47,077 nt of DNA, from positions 1-47,077 of the forward strand of contig NZ_AHAM01000096.1 of the NCBI RefSeq assembly GCF_000236565.1, read 5' to 3'. Source of the stretch: Mesorhizobium alhagi CCNWXJ12-2 (lineage in GTDB: Bacteria; Pseudomonadota; Alphaproteobacteria; Rhizobiales; Rhizobiaceae). A program made the translations under genes and the position numbers. The stretch's first letter is position 1, and each line of letters opens with the position of its first letter. Below are positions 13,264 through 22,984 of this stretch, one piece after another. The notes under the pieces were generated by a model, which had not been told where the DNA came from, ran no database searches, and saw only the letters and a list, made by a program, of their open reading frames with translations.

Positions 13264-15939
13264 TCAGCTGACGATCGCGGCGTCAGGCCCGGAAAGGGGC
13301 CCGGCGATTCCGGATCGATTCAGAGGTTCGGCGTAGATGTCGAATGTACCCGTGGTCGAAACCACCGGGATCGCGTAGGAGACCCCCGGCGAAACCGCCG
13401 GGGTCGCCATCAAGTCGGTGGTGCGGTTCAGGACGCCGCCAGAGGCCACCCGGTAGATCGCCACGCTGGAGAGATGGCTATCGTTGGCGGTCCCAAAATT
13501 GGCGACGAACTGGCCGGTTCCGTCCGATGCGGTGAAGGAAAGCAGCGCTACCGGCGGTGTCGCATCCACGGTTGCCAGTATCTCGACAATGGGTGTCGAC
13601 CAGTTCGATACGGTTCCGCCTGACGCCTGGACGGCGGCTTGGGCTTCGAGCAGTTCGTCGGCCGGAACAGGATTGGTGTTCAGAGTGACAAGCCCCGCCG
13701 ACGCTTCGACGTCGGGGAAATCCTGTTCAATCCAGGTACCCGCCACACCACCGCCGATGTCCTTGACCCGATAACGGACGAGTGGAGTGACCGACTCCTC
13801 CGGTGGCTCCAGGATGACGACACGGATGTAGACCGAGCTACCGTTGCCGACCGCCGTCACAGTGTCGATCGTGGGGGTCGTCAGCTCGCTTTGCGTCGGT
13901 TTCGCGGGGATCGGTGGCGCCGCTCCCTCATCTGTCGCTGGGGTCCAGTTGTCGATATCTGTTGGATGCTTCTTCCACTCCATCTGGAAGCCGCCCTGCA
14001 TCAGGGCGAGGATCGAACGGCGGTTCTCGACGATGACGTCGTTCAGCGACGGGATCCGATACGTGGATTCCACCCTCACCCAGCGGGCATGGATCGCGTT
14101 GACGGCCGATAGTCTCAGATCGAAGTTGCCGCTCTTTTTCTGCTGGAGCCGCTTCCATTCGCGGAGTGTCAGCCTCTTGGCCTGCCGCCAGTTATGGACC
14201 CAGCCCAGATCGGCCTCAGCGGAGAGCACCCTGCCGACCTTGGCCTGATCGCTCGGGCTCTCGATGTAGTCGGCAACCGCCGTCGAATAGTCGGTCGCCG
14301 GATAGGTGAACCGCGGGACGAGGCGGTTGACCTCGTCCTCCTCGGGAACATCGTACTGGACGAAGTGGCCGACGATGTCGGCATCCGTGATGGTCTCCAC
14401 GAGCTCTTCGCGGAACTTGCCGACCGTGAGAACAAGCGTACCGTCGCCATGCTGGGCGAGATGGCCATCGCAGGCCGCAAGGAACGAGTTCAGGATGCCG
14501 ATCGGGTCAGTTTCGGTGGTCGCCCAGCCGTTGACCTCGTAGCGCGGTTCGGTGCCGCCCGCGGCGCGGGGCACCTCCTCGTCGCAGATATCGGCTTCTT
14601 CTTCCCAGCGCTCCTGGACCGGAACGATGGCCTTCGTGTAATCCCAGCGCGGTCCATAGGGGCAGAAGCAGAGCCACCACACCATGCAGAGCGCCGGGTT
14701 GCGGGAAAACTCCCAGGTCGAGTCATCCTCGGGATCCTGTACCGGATCGCGGAAATCCCACACCAGAGCGAGATCGGCGGCCACCGAGGGCTGCGGCGCG
14801 CCGTGCGGGAATCTCTTCTGATAATCCTCGGCGCCAGGCGCAACGCACATCATCCCTAGCGACGCGGTGCCGTCGCCCCGATGGTCGTCGGTCCAGATGC
14901 CTTCCGCCTCCAAGGCATCGACAATCACGTCATATGCGGTCTCAGTGGCCAGCCCGAGACGGGTATCTATCCAAATCCTGTCAGGACGGTAGCGGCCGTC
15001 ATTGGTGCTTGCGGCCGATACGAAATTGTCTCCAGCGACCGTAATGGTGTCGTCATGGAGATAGATCGCGTTGATGGCGCTGATCTTGTGGCCGCAGAGA
15101 GCTGTGACGGCATAGAGCCGGTCGGCCTTGGACTCCCAGAGCATGTAGGCCCCGGCGATCCGGTTCGTCCCGACCCCAAAATGAACCGGAGGTATGGCCT
15201 GCACCTTCGGAGACTTGCCGTCCGCAGGCTTCGGCGGCTGCGGCATCGAGGGCGCCAGCAGCGCATTGAGCCCAACGGAAACCGCTGTTGTCGCCAGCGC
15301 AGTCAGACCGGTGGTCAGGAAGCCGATGGCGGCGTTCGACAGCCCCGGCAGCGTGGCCGTGATCGCGAACAGGAAGAAGCTTTCGATGATGCCGGTCTGC
15401 TGCTGCTGCGCAGGCTGCATCATCATGGTGGAGCCCGCGAATTCCTGCGAACGGCTCCTGATAGTCCCGCTGTAGCTGACCTGCGGCGGCGGCCCCAAGT
15501 CGCGGACCGCGGCATCACCGAACCGCCAGACCTCCACCGTCTTGAACTCCCGGGCGACCTGGCCGCGTACCGAACGGCCAACCCACAGCCCGCCGGCCCT
15601 GACGACCGGAGCCGGTTTCAGAACACCATCCGGCAGCGTTGGGGCAAGAACAACACCGATGTCGCCGTCACGCGGCTCCGCTGCGATCCTTATCCAGCCC
15701 GTCGGACGGAGCTGCTGGTCGATGAAGCACGCGAACCCGCCGGCGCGGAGAACGATCCGAACAGCCTCTTCCTCGGTCGAGTATGATCCCCTGATACCGA
15801 CGCCAGGATCCCGGCCGGTGAGCTCGAAGGCCCAGTTCGCGACGAAGAGGGTGCAGTCGTCGCCATCCCAGCCCGACGCTCCGCCGCCCCAGCGCCAGCG
15901 TTGCCGGCTGGCGGCCTGCAGGTAATCTTGAACGTTCAT
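13264..15939 (-). CDS. Tail tip / central hub protein with N-terminal DUF6950-like domain
   Basis: 891 residues. Residues ~1-130 match DUF6950-type proteins (RWRWGGGASGWDGDDCTLFV with Cys ~29, later GDIGVVL), related to NlpC/P60-like peptidases of tail tips. A hydrophobic stretch at ~190-235 follows, then a long J-like hub region (PPVHFGVGTNRIAGAYML, GWATTETDPIGILNSFLAACDG, a block rich in W and RLTLREWKRLQQKKS) and C-terminal fibronectin-like beta domains (~660-891). It lies between the tail-tip genes and the fibre, where phages put the host-specificity hub. The fused peptidase-like module would help the tail cross the cell wall. The peptidase histidine is not certain. Confidence 0.8.
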   Translation of the reverse strand: MNVQDYLQAASRQRWRWGGGASGWDGDDCTLFVANWAFELTGRDPGVGIRGSYSTEEEAVRIVLRAGGFACFIDQQLRPTGWIRIAAEPRDGDIGVVLAPTLPDGVLKPAPVVRAGGLWVGRSVRGQVAREFKTVEVWRFGDAAVRDLGPPPQVSYSGTIRSRSQEFAGSTMMMQPAQQQQTGIIESFFLFAITATLPGLSNAAIGFLTTGLTALATTAVSVGLNALLAPSMPQPPKPADGKSPKVQAIPPVHFGVGTNRIAGAYMLWESKADRLYAVTALCGHKISAINAIYLHDDTITVAGDNFVSAASTNDGRYRPDRIWIDTRLGLATETAYDVIVDALEAEGIWTDDHRGDGTASLGMMCVAPGAEDYQKRFPHGAPQPSVAADLALVWDFRDPVQDPEDDSTWEFSRNPALCMVWWLCFCPYGPRWDYTKAIVPVQERWEEEADICDEEVPRAAGGTEPRYEVNGWATTETDPIGILNSFLAACDGHLAQHGDGTLVLTVGKFREELVETITDADIVGHFVQYDVPEEDEVNRLVPRFTYPATDYSTAVADYIESPSDQAKVGRVLSAEADLGWVHNWRQAKRLTLREWKRLQQKKSGNFDLRLSAVNAIHARWVRVESTYRIPSLNDVIVENRRSILALMQGGFQMEWKKHPTDIDNWTPATDEGAAPPIPAKPTQSELTTPTIDTVTAVGNGSSVYIRVVILEPPEESVTPLVRYRVKDIGGGVAGTWIEQDFPDVEASAGLVTLNTNPVPADELLEAQAAVQASGGTVSNWSTPIVEILATVDATPPVALLSFTASDGTGQFVANFGTANDSHLSSVAIYRVASGGVLNRTTDLMATPAVSPGVSYAIPVVSTTGTFDIYAEPLNRSGIAGPLSGPDAAIVS

Positions 15940-15947
15940 GGATACCG

Positions 15948-16550
15948 TCAGAACCTTGGCCAGACCGGAGCGACGCCACGTTCAAGACGCGAGACGCCGT
16001 CGCAGAACAGATCGGTGGGATGTTCCGCTTTGTGGTGGACAGGCGACCACAACACCTGTGATTGCCGATCCCTCGTCGTAATGCCGAACCCGACCGATAG
16101 CCCCATGGTGACCGACGGATTGTCGGTCCCGGTGACCGGCGGTGATGCTTCAGTCAGGTACGACGCCCGCCCGGTGATCAGTGGAACGATGGAGCTCATC
16201 GGCTGATGGTCCTGGTCGAGGGTTGTGATTCCGACGTGGAAGTCACGCCCCCTGACGTCCAGGGCGTCGAAGTCGACCTTTGCCGCGGTTGCGGGATCGA
16301 TGCCGCTGATCTGGAAATCGGCGCGGTCCGCGATGCCGTTGATGACGGCCTCGAGGCTTGGCACTTCCCGGAGAACGCCCCCGCCGACATAGCGTTCGGA
16401 CGTCGAAGGATCGATGCTATCGATGCCGGCCGGGATATCGTTGATCCCGAGCCAGAGCCGCATCGGGTCATCGGTATCGAGCCTCAAGAATACGCCGAGC
16501 TCGTGGCTGCCGCGCAGCGCCTCGATGACGTTATCGGGGACGCGTGCCAT
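15948..16550 (-). CDS. Minor tail tip protein
   Basis: 200 residues starting MARVPDNVIEALRGSHELG. Short beta-rich repeats (FLRLDTDDPMRLWLGINDI, DFQISGIDPATAAKVDFDALDV, FHVGITTLDQDHQ) resemble the DUF2163-like baseplate hub components of siphophages and gene transfer agents. The start overlaps the stop of the upstream distal-tail gene (TGATG). Position between distal tail protein and hub supports a structural role; the exact family is uncertain. Confidence 0.6.
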   Translation of the reverse strand: MARVPDNVIEALRGSHELGVFLRLDTDDPMRLWLGINDIPAGIDSIDPSTSERYVGGGVLREVPSLEAVINGIADRADFQISGIDPATAAKVDFDALDVRGRDFHVGITTLDQDHQPMSSIVPLITGRASYLTEASPPVTGTDNPSVTMGLSVGFGITTRDRQSQVLWSPVHHKAEHPTDLFCDGVSRLERGVAPVWPRF

Positions 16551-17287
16551 CAGAATGCTTCCGTGAACTGCAGTGTCGGCTCCGAAACCCAGAAGCCTTC
16601 AGCCTCCTGCGGAAGCGTGAAGCCCGCCGGAAACTTCATGACGCACCGCGGCCGCGCGAACTCGAGGCGCTGCCCTACAGTGATCGCCTCGCGGAGCGGA
16701 ACATCGATCGCAACGGTGTAGATCGGGCTCTCCGCTGACGGATCATTGATATCGCGGATTTCCCATGGCCGTGACGCCCGCCAACCCTTGGTCTCGTTGT
16801 AGATCGAGAACCAATCCGAATGCCGGAGCAGACGGGCGGCACCGAAGAGCTGGAATTTGATGACCCCAGCATTGTATGTCGCCGCTTCCGTTACCTCGCC
16901 CCACACAGTCGGCTGGCTATAGCCGGAGCCGTCCGAAAAGGTGGAGCCGTCCGAATGCGGGATCTCCGAAATGATCGGCTCCGGCCCGCCGTTGGCATCG
17001 ACCGGGAATGGTCCGACCCAATCGGTTAGAAGTGGGACGTTGACGAACCGGAACGAGCCATTGAGACGTGCCGCGATCCAGTTCACGTATTCATGCTGCT
17101 CCCGGTAATGGGTGAAACATTCCTGGTAGGAGGCGGTGACGATCGGGCCACCGCTGAGGCCTATTGTGATGCCCTCGCCGAGGCCATTTCGGCCGCCCTC
17201 AAGTCCGCCGCCCTGTGTATCGAACGAGAACCGTTTCGGCCGCAGGTAATCGATGTCGATCGTCGGCACGTTGATGTAAACGGCCAT
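16550..17287 (-). CDS. Distal tail-type structural protein
   Basis: 245 residues starting MAVYINVPTIDIDYLRPKRF. It lies directly after the tape measure gene, where the distal tail protein is usually encoded, and its beta-rich sequence with a long loop (SDGSTFSDGSGYSQPTVWGE) fits. No catalytic motif seen. The assignment is mainly by gene order. It starts one base after the tape-measure stop. Confidence 0.6.
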   Translation of the reverse strand: MAVYINVPTIDIDYLRPKRFSFDTQGGGLEGGRNGLGEGITIGLSGGPIVTASYQECFTHYREQHEYVNWIAARLNGSFRFVNVPLLTDWVGPFPVDANGGPEPIISEIPHSDGSTFSDGSGYSQPTVWGEVTEAATYNAGVIKFQLFGAARLLRHSDWFSIYNETKGWRASRPWEIRDINDPSAESPIYTVAIDVPLREAITVGQRLEFARPRCVMKFPAGFTLPQEAEGFWVSEPTLQFTEAF

Positions 17288-17288
17288 C

Positions 17289-20200
17289 TCAGCCCATCCG
17301 CTTAAGCCGCTTATAGCGGTGGTCGTCGGCCGCGGCTCCGCCCTGGCGCTGGCGATAGCTGTAGTTGCTCACGGCCTTAGTCGAGGCCTGGTTGGCGATC
17401 GGCGGTGCGTCTGATTGCACGACGCTCTCGACGAACGGTCGCAGGTTGCCGTTCTTCTCCGAGATGCCGATCGTGATGTGCTGGCTGCCGCCACCGACCA
17501 CCTCGCGGGCATGTGCCATCGACTTGAAGACCGGCTCGCCGCGGCGAAGGATCGCCGGAACTTCGTCGCCCGCGATGCCGCCATTGTGGAGGCGGGGTGC
17601 ACCGATGAAGACGCGCGGATCGACGCCGTAGCGCATCGAGCTTGCATAGCCTGCGATGCCGCCGCTGTGGAAAAGGCCTACACCGCCGCCGGCGATGAAG
17701 GATGTCGCCAGCGGCGAAATGCTCATCATGTGGCCGACAGCACCGCCGAGCCCGCCGAATGCGCCCATCAAACCGGAGAACCAGCCGCTTCCACCCGCAC
17801 CGCCACCGATGCTCATCAGCGCGTTGCCGAGTTGCCCCAGACCGCCCGCGAAGCCGCCCAGGCCCTGCGTGGCCGCCGCAGCAGCACCGCCCAGCTTGCC
17901 GACACCTTCCGTTGCTCGCCGGACATCGAGCTTGGCAGCATCAATCCAGTCCAGGCCGACGCCTCCGGTGCCGAGGCCTGGGCCTCCGGTATTTCCGGAG
18001 AGCATCTCTAGCTGGAGGCCGCTGGCACCCATTCGGGTGGCGCCAGTGGCGAAACCAACATGCCCGCCGGTCTGACCAATACCGAAGCCGTTCGGCTTGA
18101 CGAGCACATCGCCCTTGAGCACCTGGGATGGGTCGATCTTCGTTCCCCAGTTCAGGAACGAGTTCGCGGTCAGGCTGCCGGTCCCGTCGACGCCGATCTG
18201 CTCCAGCGATGAATTGACGAAGGCCGCGCACCACGCGGTCTGGGCCGCATTGAGATCGACGCCACCGGCTTTCAGAAATGAGTTTATCTGGCCAGGGTTC
18301 TTTTCGCTGAGACCCAAAAGGTTGGAGGCAAGGTCGACCGCGCCGCCGGCACCTCGCGAGACCGCGCCTGCAGGGGCGGAGAAGTTGTCGTTGGCCGCTC
18401 CGCCCAGCACTGCGCCAATGATCCCGCCACCGGCCGCGACGCCGCCAGTCGCGCCTCCCTTCCCGCCGAGAAGCCAGCTAGACAGCGACGATGCCAACTG
18501 TTCGAACAGCCGGTCCAGTTCCTTGTCCATCTGCTTGTTGAGCGCGTTGAGGAGTGAATTCCCCAACGCCTCCCCGATATCGCCACCGCTCTGGACCAGC
18601 TGCGACCTGAAGTCGGAGAAAAAGCCCTTGATGCCGTCGCGGAGCTGCGTGAACTCATCCATGGCGCGCATCTGCTGCGCTTCCGGGGAATTCAGATCGA
18701 CGGCAAGGCCGGCGCTGCGAAGGCGAGAGGCGATCTGCTGATCGATCGATGAGCGGCCAAGTTGATCCCGTTCGAAGGCGAGATCACGGTTGAGGTTCGC
18801 ACGCGCGATCTGCTCCGCGTAGCGGCCGTACTCGGCCGCCTTCTCTTTGATCAGCGCAAGCTCTTTTTCGTCGGCCGCAACACCATTCCTGGCCGCTTCC
18901 TCGCGCAGCTTTGAGGTCAGATCGTACTCCATCCGGAGACGAGCGACTTCGCCGGCGGTCTGGCCAATGAGCGAGATTTCAAGCTGCTGTTGCGCCATGG
19001 TGGCGTCGAGCGAGCGGGCGCGTTCCTTCCGGGCTTCGGAAAGCCCAATCTCGGCTTCCGCCAGCGCCAGCTTGCCGGCGAGGTCGATGCGGTCCGCGCG
19101 CGCGGCTGCGCTTTCGCTGTCGTTATACTGTGCCGCGGCGGCCGCTCTCGCAGCGGCGGAACGTTCCGCTGGCGACTTGGCGGTCATCTGAAGGAAGCTG
19201 GCGTTGGCCGCGTCTCTACGGCGCTGTGCCGCCATGCGCTCCTGGCTTTGGAAGAGCGCCAGATTGCCCATATCCTCGCGGTTAGCGGTGCCCTGCGACA
19301 GCAGCATCCCGTTCGGACCGACGGTGTTGAAAAGCTCATTCTTCAGCCGGTTCGCATCGGCTAATGCTCGGGCGAAGGCTTCGACCTCGCGCAAGGCGTT
19401 GGCGATCTCGCCGGCAAGCCCCCTGATCCCGGTATTGCCGCTCGCGGCGCCCATCTCCTCGAGACGACGAACGAAGCCGATAATGTCCGGGCTACCCTCC
19501 CGGGCTGCCTTGATCATGGCGTCGATGTCGGTCGACAGCATCTTGAAGAGTTCCGTCCCCCGGAACGCTTTCGGTCCGCCGATCTCGTCAAGCCATTCCT
19601 CGGTGGCGCCGGTGATCGTGCTGCCGATTGCCGAACCGCCGAACATCGTCGGCTCAGTCATTTCGCGGAGCCGCTTCTCCATCGCCGCGATGTTGGTGGA
19701 AAGACCGAAGCCCGCCGCGCCAGATGAGCGCTTCCCGTAGGTATCGGCCGCGGTGGCTGCCTTGCCCCAGACTTCCTCGATTCTCTTAACTGCTGCCTCG
19801 TGATCCTTGAGCACGTCAGACGACTTTTTGGTCTCATCGGCGGATTTCGAGAAATATTGGATCGCCGCCGCGGCCGCCGCGGTCATCCCGACAGTGATCA
19901 GCATCGTGGGGGAAACGAGCGACATCAGACCCGAGGCAAGAGCGGATAGCCCGCCGCCCATCTGCATGACCATCGCGAGCTGGGGACCCTGCTGGAGGGC
20001 CGTGGCAATAGGCGACTGGCCCATCATCGCCATCATGGCAATGTCTTGGACCTGGAAAGCGGCGTTGCTCGCGTTGAAGTTGCCACCCCCGCGAAGCGCG
20101 TTCCCGGCCCCTCGAGCGTTCTGGTTTGCCGCAGCGTTGAGCCTGGTCGTAGCCGCCGCTGCCGTGTTCGCGGCTACTGCCTGGGCTGAAAGCCGTGCCG

Positions 20201-20594
20201 TCGTCGACGTGATCGCGGCTGCGAACTCATGCTGTCCCTTGGCGGCGAACTGGGCTCCATCGCCGAGCTGGCCATACTTGCGGAAGATGCCCTCAAGGAT
20301 CGGCTCGGCCTGCGACATGCTGATCTTGCCGGCGTCGATGCCGCGCGACAGGCTGTTTACCGCGCTCTGCATGCGCTGCGCCGAGGCGTAGCCATCGACA
20401 TACTGCCGAGAGAGCCTGGCCAGCACATCACCGGCCTGGCTGATCTTGGTGTCGGTCTGCTGGATCGCGGCGCCGACGCCCTGCGCCGATGACGTCATAG
20501 CTTTGTCGGCAGCTACCTTCTGGTTTGCCCCGGCGACATACTTGGCGGGATCCATGTCCGCCGAGACCCGAAGGGTGCGAAGTTCAGTCGTCAT
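17289..20594 (-). CDS. Tail tape measure protein with cysteine-peptidase-like domain
   Basis: 1101 residues, the longest gene of the window. The N-terminus is typical (LRTLRVSADMDPAKYVAGANQ), followed by Ala-rich helices, a hydrophobic section at ~200-250 (LSALASGLMSLVSPTMLITVGMTAAAAAAI) and long coiled-coil stretches. At ~765-870 sits a CHAP/NlpC-like domain: AWCAAFVNSSLEQIG with Cys near 789 and GGHVGFATG with His near 844. The C-terminus has Gly-rich segments and a HxTIGISEKNG stretch. The protein sets tail length and the peptidase probably trims cell wall during DNA entry. Its ATG overlaps the GT stop (ATGA). Confidence 0.92.
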   Translation of the reverse strand: MTTELRTLRVSADMDPAKYVAGANQKVAADKAMTSSAQGVGAAIQQTDTKISQAGDVLARLSRQYVDGYASAQRMQSAVNSLSRGIDAGKISMSQAEPILEGIFRKYGQLGDGAQFAAKGQHEFAAAITSTTARLSAQAVAANTAAAATTRLNAAANQNARGAGNALRGGGNFNASNAAFQVQDIAMMAMMGQSPIATALQQGPQLAMVMQMGGGLSALASGLMSLVSPTMLITVGMTAAAAAAIQYFSKSADETKKSSDVLKDHEAAVKRIEEVWGKAATAADTYGKRSSGAAGFGLSTNIAAMEKRLREMTEPTMFGGSAIGSTITGATEEWLDEIGGPKAFRGTELFKMLSTDIDAMIKAAREGSPDIIGFVRRLEEMGAASGNTGIRGLAGEIANALREVEAFARALADANRLKNELFNTVGPNGMLLSQGTANREDMGNLALFQSQERMAAQRRRDAANASFLQMTAKSPAERSAAARAAAAAQYNDSESAAARADRIDLAGKLALAEAEIGLSEARKERARSLDATMAQQQLEISLIGQTAGEVARLRMEYDLTSKLREEAARNGVAADEKELALIKEKAAEYGRYAEQIARANLNRDLAFERDQLGRSSIDQQIASRLRSAGLAVDLNSPEAQQMRAMDEFTQLRDGIKGFFSDFRSQLVQSGGDIGEALGNSLLNALNKQMDKELDRLFEQLASSLSSWLLGGKGGATGGVAAGGGIIGAVLGGAANDNFSAPAGAVSRGAGGAVDLASNLLGLSEKNPGQINSFLKAGGVDLNAAQTAWCAAFVNSSLEQIGVDGTGSLTANSFLNWGTKIDPSQVLKGDVLVKPNGFGIGQTGGHVGFATGATRMGASGLQLEMLSGNTGGPGLGTGGVGLDWIDAAKLDVRRATEGVGKLGGAAAAATQGLGGFAGGLGQLGNALMSIGGGAGGSGWFSGLMGAFGGLGGAVGHMMSISPLATSFIAGGGVGLFHSGGIAGYASSMRYGVDPRVFIGAPRLHNGGIAGDEVPAILRRGEPVFKSMAHAREVVGGGSQHITIGISEKNGNLRPFVESVVQSDAPPIANQASTKAVSNYSYRQRQGGAAADDHRYKRLKRMG

Positions 20595-21339
20595 GTCTCC
20601 GCCTCCTTCTGTTTCCGGGCCACATGTTCAAGCCATTCGTCATCGATCGCCGACAGCATCCGCCTGAACAGGCTGAAATCGGCTCCGATGATGTCGTTGT
20701 CGCGGGCGTATTGGCTGATCGCCGCGTAAGGGATCGGAGTTTCGCCGCCGAAGGCACCGAACTGGCGGTCAAATCGGAGCGCATCCCAGGCCCGCCAGTA
20801 CAGGCTGTGCCAAGGCTCGGATTCAGCCTCTTCGGGCTGGTCGTCGATCGCGATGAATTCGGCCTCGTCGGGATTTTCCTCGGCAAGGCGCTGCAACCAT
20901 CCGTTCCGGCCTTCCTGGCTCAATCGCCAGAGGAAGGCCGATCGGAGTTTTTTTCCGCTTCCTCGACGAACTCGAGTTCCACCTCCGATAGAGTGCCGGC
21001 ACACCATTCCACGGCGGCAACAACGTTCCGGTACTCGGGATCGGGGAGGATTTCGCCAGCCTTCTCGGGGCTATACGGCACGTCGAGACCGCGCCAGCCG
21101 TGCAGGATGTGGGTGTGATAGAGTTTGCCGAGTTCTGAACTGAGAACATCCTTCGGGACCGGCTTCTTCTTATAGGTCCGCGCCAGGCGCTGGAACATCA
21201 GATCCCGGGCAATCGTGAAGGCCGGGAGATGGAGGGAGGAGACGTTGAACGCAACGCCCGGCCAATCCGGGAAATCTACCCAGTCGCCCTTGGCTTCGCG
21301 CGTCAAATCGGCCTTCAGCGAGGAAAGCTTGATGGTCAT
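20591..21339 (-). CDS. Tail assembly chaperone GT, made by -1 frameshift
   Basis: Lambda G/GT-like fusion of 249 residues. Translation starts at 21339 (MTIKLSSLKADLTREA), slips back one base at A AAA AAC (20953-20947) and continues LRSAFLWRLSQEGRNGW through RKQKEAET. The second frame has no sensible start of its own; its part before the slip site is antisense-like. The T domain lies just before the tape measure gene, whose start overlaps its stop. G and GT chaperone the tape measure while the tube polymerises around it. Confidence 0.85.
20920..21339 (-). CDS. Tail assembly chaperone G
   Basis: The unshifted product, 139 residues, ending at the TGA just after the slippery site. The N-terminus MTIKLSSLKADLTREAKGDWVDFPDWPGVAF is characteristic of rhizobial siphophage tail assembly chaperones. 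An AGGA ribosome site precedes it. Its position between tail tube and tape measure, and the -1 fusion partner, identify it as the G-type chaperone. Confidence 0.85.
   Translation of the reverse strand: MTIKLSSLKADLTREAKGDWVDFPDWPGVAFNVSSLHLPAFTIARDLMFQRLARTYKKKPVPKDVLSSELGKLYHTHILHGWRGLDVPYSPEKAGEILPDPEYRNVVAAVEWCAGTLSEVELEFVEEAEKNSDRPSSGD
20947..20953 (-). promoter_or_regulatory. Programmed -1 ribosomal frameshift site A AAA AAC
   Basis: A classic slippery heptamer, in the zero frame as xxA AAA AAC (codons GAA AAA AAC). It lies 30 bases before the G stop codon. After a -1 slip the next codons read CTC CGA TCG and enter the T frame, which is open to the tape measure start. Confidence 0.85.
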
Positions 21340-21414
21340 TTGTCGGAGATCCTTTTGTCGGAAGGGGTGGCGACGGGTCCGACAACCCGCCGCCTATCTG
21401 CGCGCAGAACCTTG

Positions 21415-21434
21415 TCCCCGGTGTCGGCCGGGGA
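21415..21434 (-). promoter_or_regulatory. GC hairpin directly after the tail tube gene
   Basis: A perfect 7-bp stem (TCCCCGG/CCGGGGA, 6-nt loop) begins 5 bases after the tail tube stop at 21440. No U tract follows, so it looks like an mRNA 3' barrier or partial terminator rather than a full terminator. The ~100-bp gap around it holds no gene. Confidence 0.5.
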
Positions 21435-21439
21435 TTTCG

Positions 21440-22909
21440 TCAGACCTCAAAATACTCGAGGCGATCCAGGATGGCGTGCGCCGAGGTCAGCGTGTCCTTG
21501 CTGGCCTGGCTCGAAAGCGGGAGCATCGCATCCGTGTTCTTCGCGGTCGCGTTAGGCGCCCCATCGGTATAGGTCAGCCGCGGAACGGCCCAGATCATCG
21601 CCTGGCTGTCCTTCGCGATCCGGATGTTGATGTTCGTCGCGGTGCCGGCAAAAAGCTTCGTCAGCAGCGCGTTGGAGCCGAAATAGGTTTCCAGCGAGAC
21701 ACCGACGTCGACCGATCCCTTGCCGATATCTTCCGGCCCAACGAGGCCGTCGGAGCGGATGCCGCCGATCGGACGGAGATTGTTGTTGATGGTGAGCGTC
21801 GCCGACCGGATGTAGTTCGGGCCGCCGACGGGGACGCCGTTCTCCGCGATACGGCCGACATTGACGGCGGCGGCCATGATCGCATTGGTGGTCGCGTCAT
21901 CGGGCGAGGCATCGAGCGAGGTCGTATCCTGGGTGCCGGTGAGACCTGAGAACGTCAGGGACCAGGTGGCGATCTGCTCGGTCACGAACCTGAACTCGCC
22001 CTGGCCGGCCACCATGCCACGCTGCGCGATATAGGTCGGGACAGACTGCCCCATAAAACCGCGCTCGATGGTCTGGCCCAGCGTGAGAAGCCCGTTCTTG
22101 AGTTGGTCGCCGAACCAGACCTTGATGGTCTTGCCGGCGCCTGCATCCGTGGTCCAGCCGGTCGGCAGGTTGTCGAGCGTCAACTCTGTGGCCGCAATAG
22201 CGGTGATGCGGGCCCAGCCATTGCAGGCAGCTGTTGCGAACTTATCGGCGGTCGCGGTGCCGCCGATCTTGATCCACTGCCCGACTGCGAGCCCAAGCGT
22301 GGTGAGGTCCAGCGCGGTGGAGCCGAGACCCGCGGCGAGAGCGGTGATGTCGCCGGAGGCGCCCTGGAAGCCGACAACCTTCATCCTAGCTGCTGCAGGT
22401 GGAGCTGCTTCGGCGACGAAGCCGGCGCCCAGGAATGCCGGGACAGTCGCGGATCCGGTGGTGCATTTGAAGACGCCGTTGTTTTCGTCGGCCGTGAAGC
22501 CGCTGAGCAATGCGAGTTGGCCGGCAACGAAGGCATCGCCGGTGGTCACGGTGACGACATCCGTGGTGTCGGTCACCGCCGTGATGACGCTGTCGGCTGT
22601 GCCGTCGTTGTCGCGAACCGGCGTGTTCACCCATTCCTTGCAGAACAGGGATTCGAGCCAGTCCGAGAACGGCGAGTTGTCGACCGGGAATGAGAGCTCG
22701 CCGTTAATCGCGCCCTGGTTCTGCTCGTTGACCTTGATCGGGTCGGAATTCATCCGATCGTCGCGGATCTCCTCCGACGTGACGAATTGCGGCGCGAACC
22801 GCAGCTGCTCACCGGTGAGGCGGGCAGTGCGCATGCGCGGCGTCGTCGGCGTCACACCGAGCGTGGTTTCGCGAACGCTGGTTAGGCGCAATCTGTTCGA
22901 GTCCGACAT
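21440..22909 (-). CDS. Major tail tube protein
   Basis: 489 residues from ATG at 22909 (MSDSNRLRLTSVRETTLG) with GGAG seven bases upstream. Tube-protein features: the start RETTLGVTPTTPRMRTARLTGE, EEIRDDRMNSDPIKVNEQNQGAINGELSF, and a C-terminal beta region with NNNLRPIGGIRSDGLVGPEDIGKGSVDVGVSLETYF. It is longer than many tube proteins because of an inserted Ig-like or beta-rich segment at ~105-260. It forms the stacked rings around the tape measure. It is flanked by hairpins and not overlapped by neighbours, as expected for a high-copy product. Confidence 0.88.
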   Translation of the reverse strand: MSDSNRLRLTSVRETTLGVTPTTPRMRTARLTGEQLRFAPQFVTSEEIRDDRMNSDPIKVNEQNQGAINGELSFPVDNSPFSDWLESLFCKEWVNTPVRDNDGTADSVITAVTDTTDVVTVTTGDAFVAGQLALLSGFTADENNGVFKCTTGSATVPAFLGAGFVAEAAPPAAARMKVVGFQGASGDITALAAGLGSTALDLTTLGLAVGQWIKIGGTATADKFATAACNGWARITAIAATELTLDNLPTGWTTDAGAGKTIKVWFGDQLKNGLLTLGQTIERGFMGQSVPTYIAQRGMVAGQGEFRFVTEQIATWSLTFSGLTGTQDTTSLDASPDDATTNAIMAAAVNVGRIAENGVPVGGPNYIRSATLTINNNLRPIGGIRSDGLVGPEDIGKGSVDVGVSLETYFGSNALLTKLFAGTATNINIRIAKDSQAMIWAVPRLTYTDGAPNATAKNTDAMLPLSSQASKDTLTSAHAILDRLEYFEV

Positions 22910-22984
22910 GACATTTCTCCATGGCAAATGGCGCCGCGGTCAGGCCGGCCGGGCGAAAACACGGTTGAGGATGTTTGGGAGGAG

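Noticed and set aside
14881-15786. 301-codon plus-strand frame inside the tail hub gene
   Set aside because: Antisense shadow of a well-supported tail gene.
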